Origin: CAVZTA01 sp963778025
Lineage (GTDB): Bacteria > Chloroflexota > Limnocylindria > Limnocylindrales > CSP1-4
Assembly (NCBI GenBank): GCA_963778025.1
Contig: CAVZTA010000008.1
Coordinates: 1-64,000, forward strand
DNA: 64,000 nt
Direction: 5' to 3'
Part shown: positions 55,095 to 63,381 of the stretch, in pieces
Position numbering within the stretch: position 1 is the stretch's first letter
Layout: each line of letters opens with the position of its first letter
The notes under the pieces: generated by a model
Told to the model about the DNA's origin: nothing
What the model saw: only the letters and a program-made list of their open reading frames with translations
Database searches by the model: none
Translations under genes and position numbers: made by a program

Positions 55095-55161
55095 AAGTCA
55101 GCATGGTAGTGCGAGTCGCGGACGCGACGAGCACGGACGCGAACGCGGAGGAACGAGCGGG

Positions 55162-55494
55162 ATGGCCGACGCCTGGCGCACGCCCGATGTGGAGGCCCTG
55201 CTCGACGCCGTCGTCCGCCTCGAGGACCGCGACGAGGTCGCCGCGTTCCTGCGCGACCTGTGCACCCTCGGCGAGCTCCGCGACCTGGCCCAGCGGTGGG
55301 CCGTCGTTCGGCTGCTGCACCAGGGTCTCCACTACGCCGAGATCAGCAAGCGCACCGGCGCGAGCACCGCGACGATCACGCGGATCGCGTCGTGGCTCCA
55401 CCACGGCGAGGGCGGCTACCAGTCGATGCTCGCGAAGCTCGACACCGCCGGCGTCTCGCTCGATAACCCCTACCCGCTCGGCGTCGAGCGATGA
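55162..55494 (+). CDS. yerC: YerC/YecD-type TrpR-like regulator
   Basis: A 110-residue protein of the YerC/YecD TrpR-superfamily. The N-terminal helices AFLRDLCTLGELRDLAQRWA are the family core, and the helix-turn-helix is YAEISKRTGASTATITRIAS (about residues 62-81). It ends with NPYPLGVER. Members regulate tryptophan or histidine genes; I infer histidine because it heads the his operon and overlaps hisG by 4 bp (ATGA). It would be a repressor responding to histidine. Start ATG 55162. Confidence 0.9.
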   Translation: MADAWRTPDVEALLDAVVRLEDRDEVAAFLRDLCTLGELRDLAQRWAVVRLLHQGLHYAEISKRTGASTATITRIASWLHHGEGGYQSMLAKLDTAGVSLDNPYPLGVER

Positions 55495-56351
55495 GGGACC
55501 GGCTGCGGCTCGCCATCCCCAACAAGGGCCGCCTCGTCGAGCCGTCGCTGGCGCTCCTCCACGACGCCGGCCTGGTCTTCGAGGAGCACGACCGCAGCCT
55601 CGTCGCGCGTGTCCAGAACTTCCCGCTCGACATCCTCTTCGTGCGCACCAACGATGTCATCGAGTTCGTCGGCGATGGCGTCGCCGACCTCGGCGTCACC
55701 GGCGTCGACCTGCTCACCGAGACCGGCGCGGAGCTGCCGAAGGTCCGCGAGCTCGGGTACGGCCACTGCCGGCTCGCAGCCGCTGTCCCGTCGGACACGC
55801 CCTACCAGGCGATCGCCGACCTCGCGGGTCTGCGCGTCGCGACCGCCCACCCGAACACCGCGCGACGCTACTTCGCCGAGCAGCGCATCCCCGTCGACGT
55901 GATCCCGATCTCGGGCGCGGTCGAGGTCGCCCCACGGCTCGGCCTCGCGGAAGCCATCGTCGACCTCGTCTCGACCGGCTCGACCCTCGTCATGAACGGG
56001 CTTCGGCCGATCGGCGACATCCTCGCGTCCGAGGCGCTGCTCGTCGCGAACCCCACGGCCCTCGTCCAGCGCGCCGGCGAGCTGACCGGCATCGACACGA
56101 TGATCGGCGCCGTCATCGCCGCGCGCGGCCGGAAGTACGTGATGATGAACGCGCCCGCGGACAAGCTCGAGGAGCTGGAGGCGCTGCTGCCCGGCCTCGA
56201 ATCGCCGAGCGTCATCCCGCTCGCGCACGGCGGGATGATCGCGATCCACTCCGTGGTGGCCTCCGACGAGGTGTGGAGCCTCCTGCCGCGCCTCAAGGCG
56301 GCCGGGGCGTCGGGCATCCTCGTCCTGCCCATCGAGAAGATCGTCCCGTGA
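55491..56351 (+). CDS. hisG: ATP phosphoribosyltransferase HisG (long form)
   Basis: First and feedback-controlled enzyme of histidine biosynthesis, 286 residues. RLRLAIPNKGRLVEPSLALL is the N-terminus, and the PRPP site is AIVDLVSTGSTLVMNGLRPI (about residues 154-173). Domain III (residues 205-286) with YVMMNAPADKLEELEALLPG is the C-terminal ACT-like HisG_C domain that binds histidine, so no HisZ is needed. Overlaps yerC and hisD by 4 bp each. Allosteric inhibition by histidine is therefore likely in addition to the operator. Confidence 0.96.
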   Translation: MRDRLRLAIPNKGRLVEPSLALLHDAGLVFEEHDRSLVARVQNFPLDILFVRTNDVIEFVGDGVADLGVTGVDLLTETGAELPKVRELGYGHCRLAAAVPSDTPYQAIADLAGLRVATAHPNTARRYFAEQRIPVDVIPISGAVEVAPRLGLAEAIVDLVSTGSTLVMNGLRPIGDILASEALLVANPTALVQRAGELTGIDTMIGAVIAARGRKYVMMNAPADKLEELEALLPGLESPSVIPLAHGGMIAIHSVVASDEVWSLLPRLKAAGASGILVLPIEKIVP

Positions 56352-57685
56352 CCACGGCCCCGGCGCTCCGCCTCCGGCGCCTGGATCTGCGCGCCACGCC
56401 GCCCGATCGAGGCGCACACGACGCCTGGGCGAAGCTGACCCGGCGCGGCGCCGTCCCCGACACGGCCGTCCGGACGGGTGCGCGCGCCATCCTCGACGAG
56501 GTCCGGACCGGCGGCGCCGCGGCCGTCACCACCCTGAGCAAGCGCTACGGCGGCGGGCGAGCGGACGGCAGCCTGCTGCTCGATGCCGCGATCCTCGACG
56601 CCGCCCGCGACGCCCTTCCGGTCGAGCTTCGCGACGCCCTCGAGGCCGCGATCGCGAACGTCCGGCGGTTCGCCGAGGCGCAACGGCCCGCCGGGACGCG
56701 CATCGAGACCGTCCCGGGCGTCGAGCTCGAGCGGCGCTGGACCCCGCTTCGGAGCGTCGGCTGCTACGTGCCGGGCGGCGGCGCGCCGTACCCGTCGTCG
56801 CTGATCATGACCGTCGTCCCCGCGCAGGTCGCCGGCGTCGGGCGCATCGTCGTCGCCTCCCCCGCCGATCGCGACGGCACCGTCGACCCGGTCCTTGCCG
56901 GAGCCGCCGGGCTCCTGGGCGTCGAGACGTTCCTCGTCGCCGGCGGCGCCCAGGCCATCGGCGCGCTCGCCTTCGGGCTGCCGGAGATCGGCCTCGCGCC
57001 GGTCGACCGGATCGTCGGACCCGGGAACGCGTGGGTCACGGCCGCCAAGCTCGAGGTCGCCGGCGAGGTCGCGATCGATCTGCCCGCCGGCCCGTCCGAG
57101 GGGCTCGTCCTCGCCGACGCCCACGCCGACCCGCGCACCGTCGCCGCCGACCTCATCACGCAGGCGGAGCACGGCCCCGACTCGCCGGCCATCCTCGTGA
57201 CCACCGACGAGGCGCTCGCCGATGCCGTCGAGGTCCAGGTCAACGAGCGCCTCGCCACCACCCTTCGGCGCGCGGTCCTCGAGCGTGCGCTCGGGGAGCA
57301 CGGGCGGATCGTGCTCGCACGCGACGTGGACCAGGCCATCGACCTCGTGAACGCGTACGCCCCGGAGCACCTGTCGATCGACGTCGCCGATCCCGAGGCG
57401 GCGGCCGCCCGGATCACCGACGCGGGCTCCGTGTTCGTCGGCCGCTGGGCGCCCGAGTCGGCGGGTGACTATGCGACCGGCGCGAACCATGTGCTGCCGA
57501 CCGGCGGCCTCGCGCGCGCGTGCGGGCCCCTCGCTGTCGAGACGTTCGGGAAGTTCCTCCAGGTACAGCGCCTGACGCGCGCCGGCCTCGCGGCCCTGCG
57601 ACCGACGATCCGCGCGCTCGCGGAGGCCGAAGGGCTGCACGCCCACCGCGACGCCGTCGAAGCCCGCTTCACGGACGATCGATGA
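56348..57685 (+). CDS. hisD: Histidinol dehydrogenase HisD
   Basis: NAD- and zinc-dependent oxidation of histidinol to histidine in two steps, 445 residues. LRSVGCYVPGGGAPYPSSLI is the family signature, and PVDRIVGPGNAWVTAAKLEV is the NAD-proximal motif. The zinc ligands and catalytic base are in ITQAEHGPDSPAILVT and the Glu-His of VNAYAPEHLSIDV. The start is GTG 56348, overlapping the hisG stop as GTGA; the frame stays open for a long way upstream through hisG without any motif. It overlaps hisC by 4 bp. Confidence 0.96.
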   Translation: MTTAPALRLRRLDLRATPPDRGAHDAWAKLTRRGAVPDTAVRTGARAILDEVRTGGAAAVTTLSKRYGGGRADGSLLLDAAILDAARDALPVELRDALEAAIANVRRFAEAQRPAGTRIETVPGVELERRWTPLRSVGCYVPGGGAPYPSSLIMTVVPAQVAGVGRIVVASPADRDGTVDPVLAGAAGLLGVETFLVAGGAQAIGALAFGLPEIGLAPVDRIVGPGNAWVTAAKLEVAGEVAIDLPAGPSEGLVLADAHADPRTVAADLITQAEHGPDSPAILVTTDEALADAVEVQVNERLATTLRRAVLERALGEHGRIVLARDVDQAIDLVNAYAPEHLSIDVADPEAAAARITDAGSVFVGRWAPESAGDYATGANHVLPTGGLARACGPLAVETFGKFLQVQRLTRAGLAALRPTIRALAEAEGLHAHRDAVEARFTDDR

Positions 57686-58860
57686 GCCCGACCCCGGTCA
57701 CCTACACGCTCCCGACGATGCCGGCGAGCTACGCCTGGGAAGCGACGGACGAGGAGGTCGCGGCTCGCTACGGCGCACCACTCGACCGCATCGTCCGGTT
57801 CGACCTCAACTCGTCGCCGACGCCGCCGGCGCTCGCCCAGCGCGTGATGGCGACCGGGCGGTTCCAGACCAACCTCTCGGACTATCCGCCGGGCGACTAC
57901 GGAAGCCTCACGCGCGCGGCCGCCGACACGTACGGCGTCGGCACCGACGAGCTGGTCGTGGGCGCCGGCGCCGACGAGATCCTCGACCTCTGCGCCAAGG
58001 CGTTCCTGCCGCCGAACGGCGTCGCGATCGTCCCGACGCCGACGTACGCGATGTACCGCGTGGTCACGGAGCAGCGCCCGGCCCGCCTGGTCGGCATCGC
58101 CCGGAAGCCGGCCACCGAGGGGTGGACGATGGACGGCGACGCGATCCGCGACGCCGTCCGTGTGCATGCCGCCGCCAGCCCCCTGCTGTGGCTGTGCGAC
58201 CCCAACAACCCCACCGGCACGCAGGAACCCGAGGGAGCGATCGCGCGACTCCTCGACGACCTCGCCGCGGACGCCGACGCCGACGATCGCCAGCCGCCCA
58301 TGGTCGTGCTCGACAACGCCTATGCGGAGTTCGCCGGACCGCCGCTCCAGGACCTCCGGCATCGCTACTCGAACCTCGTCGTCGTCCGCACGGCGAGCAA
58401 GGCGTACGCGCTCGCGGGACTGCGGGTCGGCTTCGCCATCGCGACCGCCGGCACGACACGGCGCCTCGCGCGCTACCGCCCTCCGGGTTCGATCTCCACG
58501 GTCAGCGCCACCGTCGTGACCGAGGCGTTCCTCGACCCGACGGAGATGCGCGCCAACGTCGAGCGGCTCACGACGGAGCGGCCCCGGCTCGCCACGGCGC
58601 TCGCGGCGGCGGGGTGGCGTCCGGGACCGTCCGTCACGAACTTCCTGCTGCTCGACTTCGGGAGCGCCGAGCGGGCGGCCGCGGTCGCCGAAGCGCTCCT
58701 GCGGCGCGGGCTCGTGCCGCGGACGTTCGGGGCCGGTCATCCGCTGGCCCATTGCCTGCGGGTCACCGTCCGGAGCCGTGAAGAGGACGATCGCCTCATC
58801 GACGCGGCCCGCGAGATCGAGCTCGAGCTCGAGCGCCCGAGCGCGGAGGCCACGGCATGA
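57682..58860 (+). CDS. hisC: Histidinol-phosphate aminotransferase HisC
   Basis: PLP-dependent transamination of imidazole acetol phosphate, 392 residues. The N-terminal DLNSSPTPP fits the LNENP motif loosely; PPGDYGSLTRAAADTYGV, DPNNPTGTQEPEGAIARLLD, VVLDNAYAEFAGPP and the PLP lysine in VRTASKAYALAGLRVGFAI are all in order. It is longer than typical (about 350) because of a 27-residue N-terminus and an acidic insert (ADADADDRQ). The ATG 57682 overlaps hisD by 4 bp. Could also serve in phenylalanine/tyrosine synthesis, as in some relatives. Confidence 0.95.
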   Translation: MSPTPVTYTLPTMPASYAWEATDEEVAARYGAPLDRIVRFDLNSSPTPPALAQRVMATGRFQTNLSDYPPGDYGSLTRAAADTYGVGTDELVVGAGADEILDLCAKAFLPPNGVAIVPTPTYAMYRVVTEQRPARLVGIARKPATEGWTMDGDAIRDAVRVHAAASPLLWLCDPNNPTGTQEPEGAIARLLDDLAADADADDRQPPMVVLDNAYAEFAGPPLQDLRHRYSNLVVVRTASKAYALAGLRVGFAIATAGTTRRLARYRPPGSISTVSATVVTEAFLDPTEMRANVERLTTERPRLATALAAAGWRPGPSVTNFLLLDFGSAERAAAVAEALLRRGLVPRTFGAGHPLAHCLRVTVRSREEDDRLIDAAREIELELERPSAEATA

Positions 58861-59483
58861 CCACGACCCGCGGCGCCCTGCGGTCGGTCGCAGGGGCGCC
58901 CCGCACGGCCGAGGTCCAGCGAGCGACGCGCGAGACCGACATCACGGTCCGCCTCACGCTCGACGGCCAGGGCGTCGCGAGCATCGCCACCGGCATCGGG
59001 TTCTACGACCACCTGCTGACCTCGCTCGCGCATCACGGGCTGTTCGACCTCGAGATCACGGCCCGGGGCGATCTCCACGTCGACGAGCACCACACGGTCG
59101 AGGATGTGGCGCTCGTGCTGGGTGCCGCGTTCGCCGAGGCGCTCGGCGACCGCGCCGGGATCAGGCGCTTCGGCGAGAGCTCCGTGCCCATGGACGAATC
59201 GGTCGCGACCGCCATCCTCGACATCGGCGGCCGGCCCTACGCGGTCATCGAGCTGCCGTTCCGCGGCGAGCGCGTCGGCGAGCTGCCGCTCCAGCTCGTC
59301 GACCACGCGCTCGAGGCGTTCGCCCGGACGGCCGGCGCGACGCTCCATCTGCGGGGCGCGGGCCGCAACGACCACCATCTCGCCGAGGCCGCGTTCAAGG
59401 CGCTGGGCCGCGCGCTGCGCGTCGCGTGCGAGCCCGACCCCCGTCGCGACGGCGTCGCCTCGACGAAGGGCACGCTGGGATGA
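58857..59483 (+). CDS. hisB: Imidazoleglycerol-phosphate dehydratase HisB
   Basis: Monofunctional, Mn-dependent dehydratase, 208 residues. The repeated histidine motifs of the family are present: FYDHLLTSLAHHGLFDLEIT, LHVDEHHTVEDVALVLGAAF and RGAGRNDHHLAEAAFKALGR. An 18-residue N-terminal extension (TTRGALRSVAGAPRTAEV) precedes the usual start. There is no fused phosphatase domain, so histidinol-phosphate phosphatase (HisN or a PHP-type HisK) must be encoded elsewhere; the PHP protein at 15738-16673 is not an obvious HisK. Overlaps hisC and hisH by 4 bp each. Confidence 0.96.
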   Translation: MTTTRGALRSVAGAPRTAEVQRATRETDITVRLTLDGQGVASIATGIGFYDHLLTSLAHHGLFDLEITARGDLHVDEHHTVEDVALVLGAAFAEALGDRAGIRRFGESSVPMDESVATAILDIGGRPYAVIELPFRGERVGELPLQLVDHALEAFARTAGATLHLRGAGRNDHHLAEAAFKALGRALRVACEPDPRRDGVASTKGTLG

Positions 59484-60199
59484 GGGACGAGGGGCAGCCG
59501 CCGCCGGGCGACGACCGGCCACTCGTCGCCGTCGTCGACTACGGCGCGGGCAATCTCGTCTCCATCGATCAGGCGCTGACCACCGTCGGCGCGCGCGTCC
59601 AGCTCGTGCGCGACGGCGCGGACCTGCCGAAGGCCGAGCTCCTCGTCGTCCCGGGCGTCGGTGCCGCTGCGCCGGCGATGGACCGCCTCGAACGCGGCCG
59701 CCTCGTGACGCCCATCGTCGACTGGATCCGGTCCGGGCGACCGTACCTCGGCATCTGTCTCGGGCTCCAGCTGCTGTTCGAGGGGAGCGACGAGGACGGC
59801 GCCGAGACGCTGGGCGTCCTTCCGGGGCGGACCGTCCGCCTGACCGATGCGCCGACGCTGCCACACATCGGCTGGAATCAGGTCGAGCGCCGCCGCGACC
59901 ACGCGTTGTTCGCCGGCATCACCGACGGCGCGGACTTCTACTTCGTCCATTCCTATGCCGGCGTCCCCACGGGCGACGACGGCGAAGCCGCGATCCTGGC
60001 CGAGACGGAGCATGGCCGGCGCTTCGTGTCGGCGATCGCGTGGGAGAACGTCCTGGGCGTCCAGTTCCACCCGGAACGAAGTGGCGGCAACGGCCTGCGG
60101 CTCCTCGCGAACGTCGTCCGCTGGTCGGTCGCCCTGTCGGCCGGCGTGACGATGGGCGCGCTGCCGATCGGCGCGGGCGGGACACGGGGCGGCGACTGA
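59480..60199 (+). CDS. hisH: Imidazole glycerol phosphate synthase subunit HisH
   Basis: Glutamine amidotransferase subunit of IGP synthase, 239 residues. VAVVDYGAGNLVSIDQALTT is the start, the nucleophilic cysteine is in RPYLGICLGLQLLFEGSDED, and the catalytic histidine and glutamate are in GVQFHPERSGGNG. It makes NH3 for HisF. The C-terminal tail SALSAGVTMGALPIGAGGTR, about 20 residues longer than typical, is glycine-rich and may be flexible. ATG 59480 overlaps hisB; the stop overlaps hisF by one base. Confidence 0.95.
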   Translation: MRDEGQPPPGDDRPLVAVVDYGAGNLVSIDQALTTVGARVQLVRDGADLPKAELLVVPGVGAAAPAMDRLERGRLVTPIVDWIRSGRPYLGICLGLQLLFEGSDEDGAETLGVLPGRTVRLTDAPTLPHIGWNQVERRRDHALFAGITDGADFYFVHSYAGVPTGDDGEAAILAETEHGRRFVSAIAWENVLGVQFHPERSGGNGLRLLANVVRWSVALSAGVTMGALPIGAGGTRGGD

Positions 60200-60984
60200 T
60201 GCTCCGTCGGCGGGTGATCCCGTGCCTCGACGTCGCGAACGGCCGGGTCGTCAAGGGCACCCGCTTCGTCGACCTGACCGACGAGGGCGATCCGCCCGAG
60301 CTGGCCTCGCGCTACGCGGACGAGGGGGCCGACGAGCTCGTGTTCCTCGACATCTCGGCGGCTCCGGAGGGCCGTGGCACGCTCCTCGAGATCGTCGAGC
60401 GGACGGCACGACGCGCGTTCGTGCCGCTCACGGTGGGCGGCGGCGTGCGGAGCGTCGTGGAGATGCGCGATGTCCTCCGCGCCGGCGCCGACAAGGTGTC
60501 GCTGAACACGGCCGCGGTCACCGAACCGACGCTGATCTCCCGGTGTGCGTCGCGCTTCGGCCGGCAGGCGGTCGTCGTCGCGATCGATGCGCGGCGGCGG
60601 GGCGTCGACGGTGAGCCGGCGAGCTGGGAGGTCGTCGTGAAGGGCGGCCGCGAAGGGACCGGCCTCGACGTGGTCGCGTGGGCGGAACGCGCGGTCGACC
60701 TGGGCGCCGGCGAGCTGCTGGTGACATCCATGGACCGTGACGGCACGGGCTCGGGCTACGACACGGAGCTGCTGCGAGCGATCACGTCGCGTGTCGGCGT
60801 GCCGGTCATCGCCTCGGGCGGGGCTGCCGGGCCCAACGACTTCGTGGCGGCGGTCATCGATGGTGGCGCCGATGCGGTGCTCGCAGCCTCGATCTTCCAT
60901 CGGCGGATCCATTCGATCGCCGAGGTCAAGGCGGCGATGGCGGCAGCCGGACTGCCGGTGCGCGGCGCGCCGGTGGCGGCATGA
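60199..60984 (+). CDS. hisF: Imidazole glycerol phosphate synthase subunit HisF
   Basis: Cyclase subunit of IGP synthase, 261 residues. TIM barrel with catalytic Asp in RVIPCLDVANGRVVKGTRFV, the second in VVVAIDARRRG, and phosphate loops in FVPLTVGGGVRSVVEMRDVL and VPVIASGGAAGPNDFVAAVI. STMDRDGTGSGYD-type sequence (LVTSMDRDGTGSGYDTELLR) is also conserved. One base overlap with hisH, four with hisIE. Complete and of normal length. Confidence 0.97.
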   Translation: MLRRRVIPCLDVANGRVVKGTRFVDLTDEGDPPELASRYADEGADELVFLDISAAPEGRGTLLEIVERTARRAFVPLTVGGGVRSVVEMRDVLRAGADKVSLNTAAVTEPTLISRCASRFGRQAVVVAIDARRRGVDGEPASWEVVVKGGREGTGLDVVAWAERAVDLGAGELLVTSMDRDGTGSGYDTELLRAITSRVGVPVIASGGAAGPNDFVAAVIDGGADAVLAASIFHRRIHSIAEVKAAMAAAGLPVRGAPVAA

Positions 60985-61649
60985 CCGCCGCGACGTCGTT
61001 CGATCCGGCGGCCGTCCGGTTCGACGAGACGACCGGGCTCGTGGCCGGCGTGGTGCAGGACGGCGCGGACGGGCGCGTGCTGATGGTCGGCTGGCTGGAT
61101 CGCGAGGCGCTCGACGCGACGCTCGCGACGGGCGAGGCGCACTTCCACTCGCGCTCGCGCGCGCGTCTGTGGCGCAAGGGCGAGACGTCCGGGAACGTGC
61201 TGAGCGTGCGTGACATCGCGCTCGACTGTGACGCCGACGCGCTCCTCCTCGTCGTCGACCCGGCCGGCCCGACATGCCATCGCGGCACGCGATCGTGCTT
61301 CGACACCGATGGCGCTCCCGCCGATGCCGCCGCTCAGGGGTTCGCATGGCTCGAGACGCTGTGGACGACGATCGACGAGCGAGCGGCGCTCCGACCCGAG
61401 GGCTCCTACACCTCGCGCCTGCTGGCCGGCGGCGTCGACGCGGTCGGACGCAAGGTCACCGAAGAGGCGACCGAGGTCCTCATCGCCGCGAAGGACGACG
61501 CCGTCGCCGGCCCCGACTCGGAGGCGACCCGCGCCGCCCTGGCCGGCGAGACGGCCGACCTGCTGTACCACACGCTGGTCCTGCTGGCGGAGCGTGGCCT
61601 CGAACCGGCCGAGGTCCTCGACGTCCTGCGCACCCGCCACGCTGGCTGA
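60981..61649 (+). CDS. hisI: Bifunctional phosphoribosyl-AMP cyclohydrolase / ATP pyrophosphatase HisIE
   Basis: Two-domain enzyme, 222 residues. The cyclohydrolase domain (residues 1-115) has MVGWLDREALDATLATGEAH, HSRSRARLWRKGETSGNVLS, zinc/Mg ligands in DCDADALLLVVD and a final HRGTRSCF. The ATP pyrophosphatase domain (residues 120-222) has PEGSYTSRLLAGGVDAVGRK and VTEEATEVLIAAKDDAVAG with the acidic metal site. It performs steps two and three of the pathway. Last gene of the operon; the following 283-bp gap carries a repeat element. Confidence 0.96.
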   Translation: MTAATSFDPAAVRFDETTGLVAGVVQDGADGRVLMVGWLDREALDATLATGEAHFHSRSRARLWRKGETSGNVLSVRDIALDCDADALLLVVDPAGPTCHRGTRSCFDTDGAPADAAAQGFAWLETLWTTIDERAALRPEGSYTSRLLAGGVDAVGRKVTEEATEVLIAAKDDAVAGPDSEATRAALAGETADLLYHTLVLLAERGLEPAEVLDVLRTRHAG

Positions 61650-61679
61650 ACGGCGGTTCGAGCACGCGGCTGTCCCGTC

Positions 61680-61880
61680 CGATGATCGCCTGATGTGCAT
61701 TTCCGGGGCTGTCTGCTGATCAGGCGCGCCCGAGGATGGTCACCGACGAGCGCATGGAGGCCCGCGGCGCCGCACTCGGAGGGGCCTCGGCGCTCCGTTC
61801 GGGCCGGCCGCCGAGCACGACGAGCGCTTCGCGACGAACCGCGGGGACACCTTGTCGCTCGCCAGCGCCGGAAGATGCAC
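61680..61880. repeat. Repeat-bounded intergenic segment, related to 2357-2562
   Basis: CGATGATCGCCTGATGTGCA (61680-61699) is identical to 2357-2376. Following sequence GTGCATTTCCGG (61695-61706) pairs imperfectly with CCGGAAGATGCAC (61868-61880, one base extra), spanning about 200 bp, as at the other locus. The segment sits between convergent hisIE and tyrS. No gene is seen. Two related copies suggest a family in the genome. Confidence 0.55.
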
Positions 61881-61932
61881 ACCACGCGAGCACGCGGCCG
61901 GTGAAGGCCGCGCTGCCCGGCGCGATCGCGCG

Positions 61933-63220
61933 CTACTCCGCCAGGCGGCCCACCCGCACCTTCCGTTTGCCGATGCGCACGACCAGCCACTCGCCCGCGA
62001 TCAGCGCCGGCACCGACGCGTCCGCGGAGGTCACGCGCTCCTCGTTGACCGTCACGCCGCCGCCGCTGATCATGCGCCGCGCCTCCCCGTTCGAGGCGAA
62101 CGTCCCCGAGCTCGACGAGCAACGGGACGAGCCCACCGCGCGCCTGCTCGGCGGTGAACGAGAAGCCGTCGACCGCGGCATGGAGCGTCGCGAGCACCGC
62201 CGGGTCGACCAGCGGCTCGCGGGAGAAGGCCGCCTCCGACACGCGCACCGCGTGGGCCGCCTCCATCTCGCCGTGGACGCGCGAGGTGATGTCGAGCGCG
62301 AGCGCCCGTTGGGCCTCGCGGACCTCGGGCCGGCTCGCGACCGCCTCGTCCAGCTCCTCGACCCGCTCGCGCGAGCACTCCGTGAACCACCGCAGGTACG
62401 TCCCGACGTCGCGGTCGTCGGTGTTCAGCCAGTACTGGTAGAACGCGTACGGCGACGTCCGCTTCGCATCCAGCCAAACGGAATCGCCCTCCTCGCTCTT
62501 GCCGAACTTGGCGCCCGAGGGTGACAGGAGCAGCGGATAGGCGATGCCGTGAGCGGGCGACTCCTCGCCGCCATCCGCCGCCGACGTCCGGCGGATGAGC
62601 TCCAGCCCCGCGGTGATGTTCCCCCACTGGTCGGCGCCGCCCATCTGCATCTCGACCCCGTACGTCCGATACAGGTGGGCGAAGTCGTGCGCCTGCAGGA
62701 GCATGTACGAGAACTCGGTGAACGACAGGCCCTTCTTCAGCCGGATCTCCACCGAATCCTTGGCCAGCATGTACGGCACCGTGAAGTGCTTGCCGGTATC
62801 GCGCAGGAACTCGATGAGCGACAGCTCGCCCAGCCAGTCCAGGTTGTTGACCATCACCGCCTGGGCGGCGCCCGGCGAGAAGTCGAGGAACCGCTCGAGC
62901 TGTGCGTGGATCGCGGCGACGTTCCGCTCGAGGGTCGCTTCGTCGAGCAGGTTCCGCTCCGACGACCGCCCCGACGGATCGCCGATCATGCCGGTCCCGC
63001 CACCCACCAGCGCATACGGCTTGCCACCGGCCCGCTGGAGCCGGATGAGCCCGAAGATCGGGACCAGGTGGCCGACGTGCAGCGAATCGCCCGACGGGTC
63101 GAAGCCGTTGTAGCCGGCGATCGGTCGCCCGGTGGCGAGCCGCTCGGGGAGGCCCGGGGTGGTCGCGTGGAGCATGCCGCGCCACTCGAGCTCAGGGAGG
63201 AGACCGGCCAGCCCAGTCAT
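61933..63220 (-). CDS. tyrS: Tyrosyl-tRNA synthetase, frameshifted
   Basis: Class Ic aminoacyl-tRNA synthetase, about 428 residues repaired. The HIGH motif is DSLHVGHLVPIFGLI, the KMSKS-equivalent is GAKFGKSEEGDSV, and tyrosine-binding MQMGGADQWGNITAGLELIR is present. The frame breaks near 62107 in a GGGG run (one extra G); the C-terminal S4 RNA-binding domain follows as ARRMISGGGVTVNEERVTSA then WLVVRIGKRKVRVGRLAE. As the gene should be essential, the break is most likely a sequencing error. Start ATG 63220. Divergent from the penicillin-binding protein gene. Confidence 0.95.
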
Positions 63221-63381
63221 CACCCGTTCAGTGTCCGTCACACGGGGCCTTGCACTGGACGTCACAGGCGGGACATCGTATCGGCATCCGGGACCCACCG
63301 AGGTCCGAGGCGACGCTCCTGCGAGCCATCGGCCCGAGGTCTCCGGTCAGCCATCCACCCCATGCTACAGTTCGGCCCGCC

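Noticed and set aside
63221..63381. T-box or other riboswitch leader of tyrS
   Set aside because: The gap is only 161 bp and lacks the conserved T-box sequence and a terminator/antiterminator pair.
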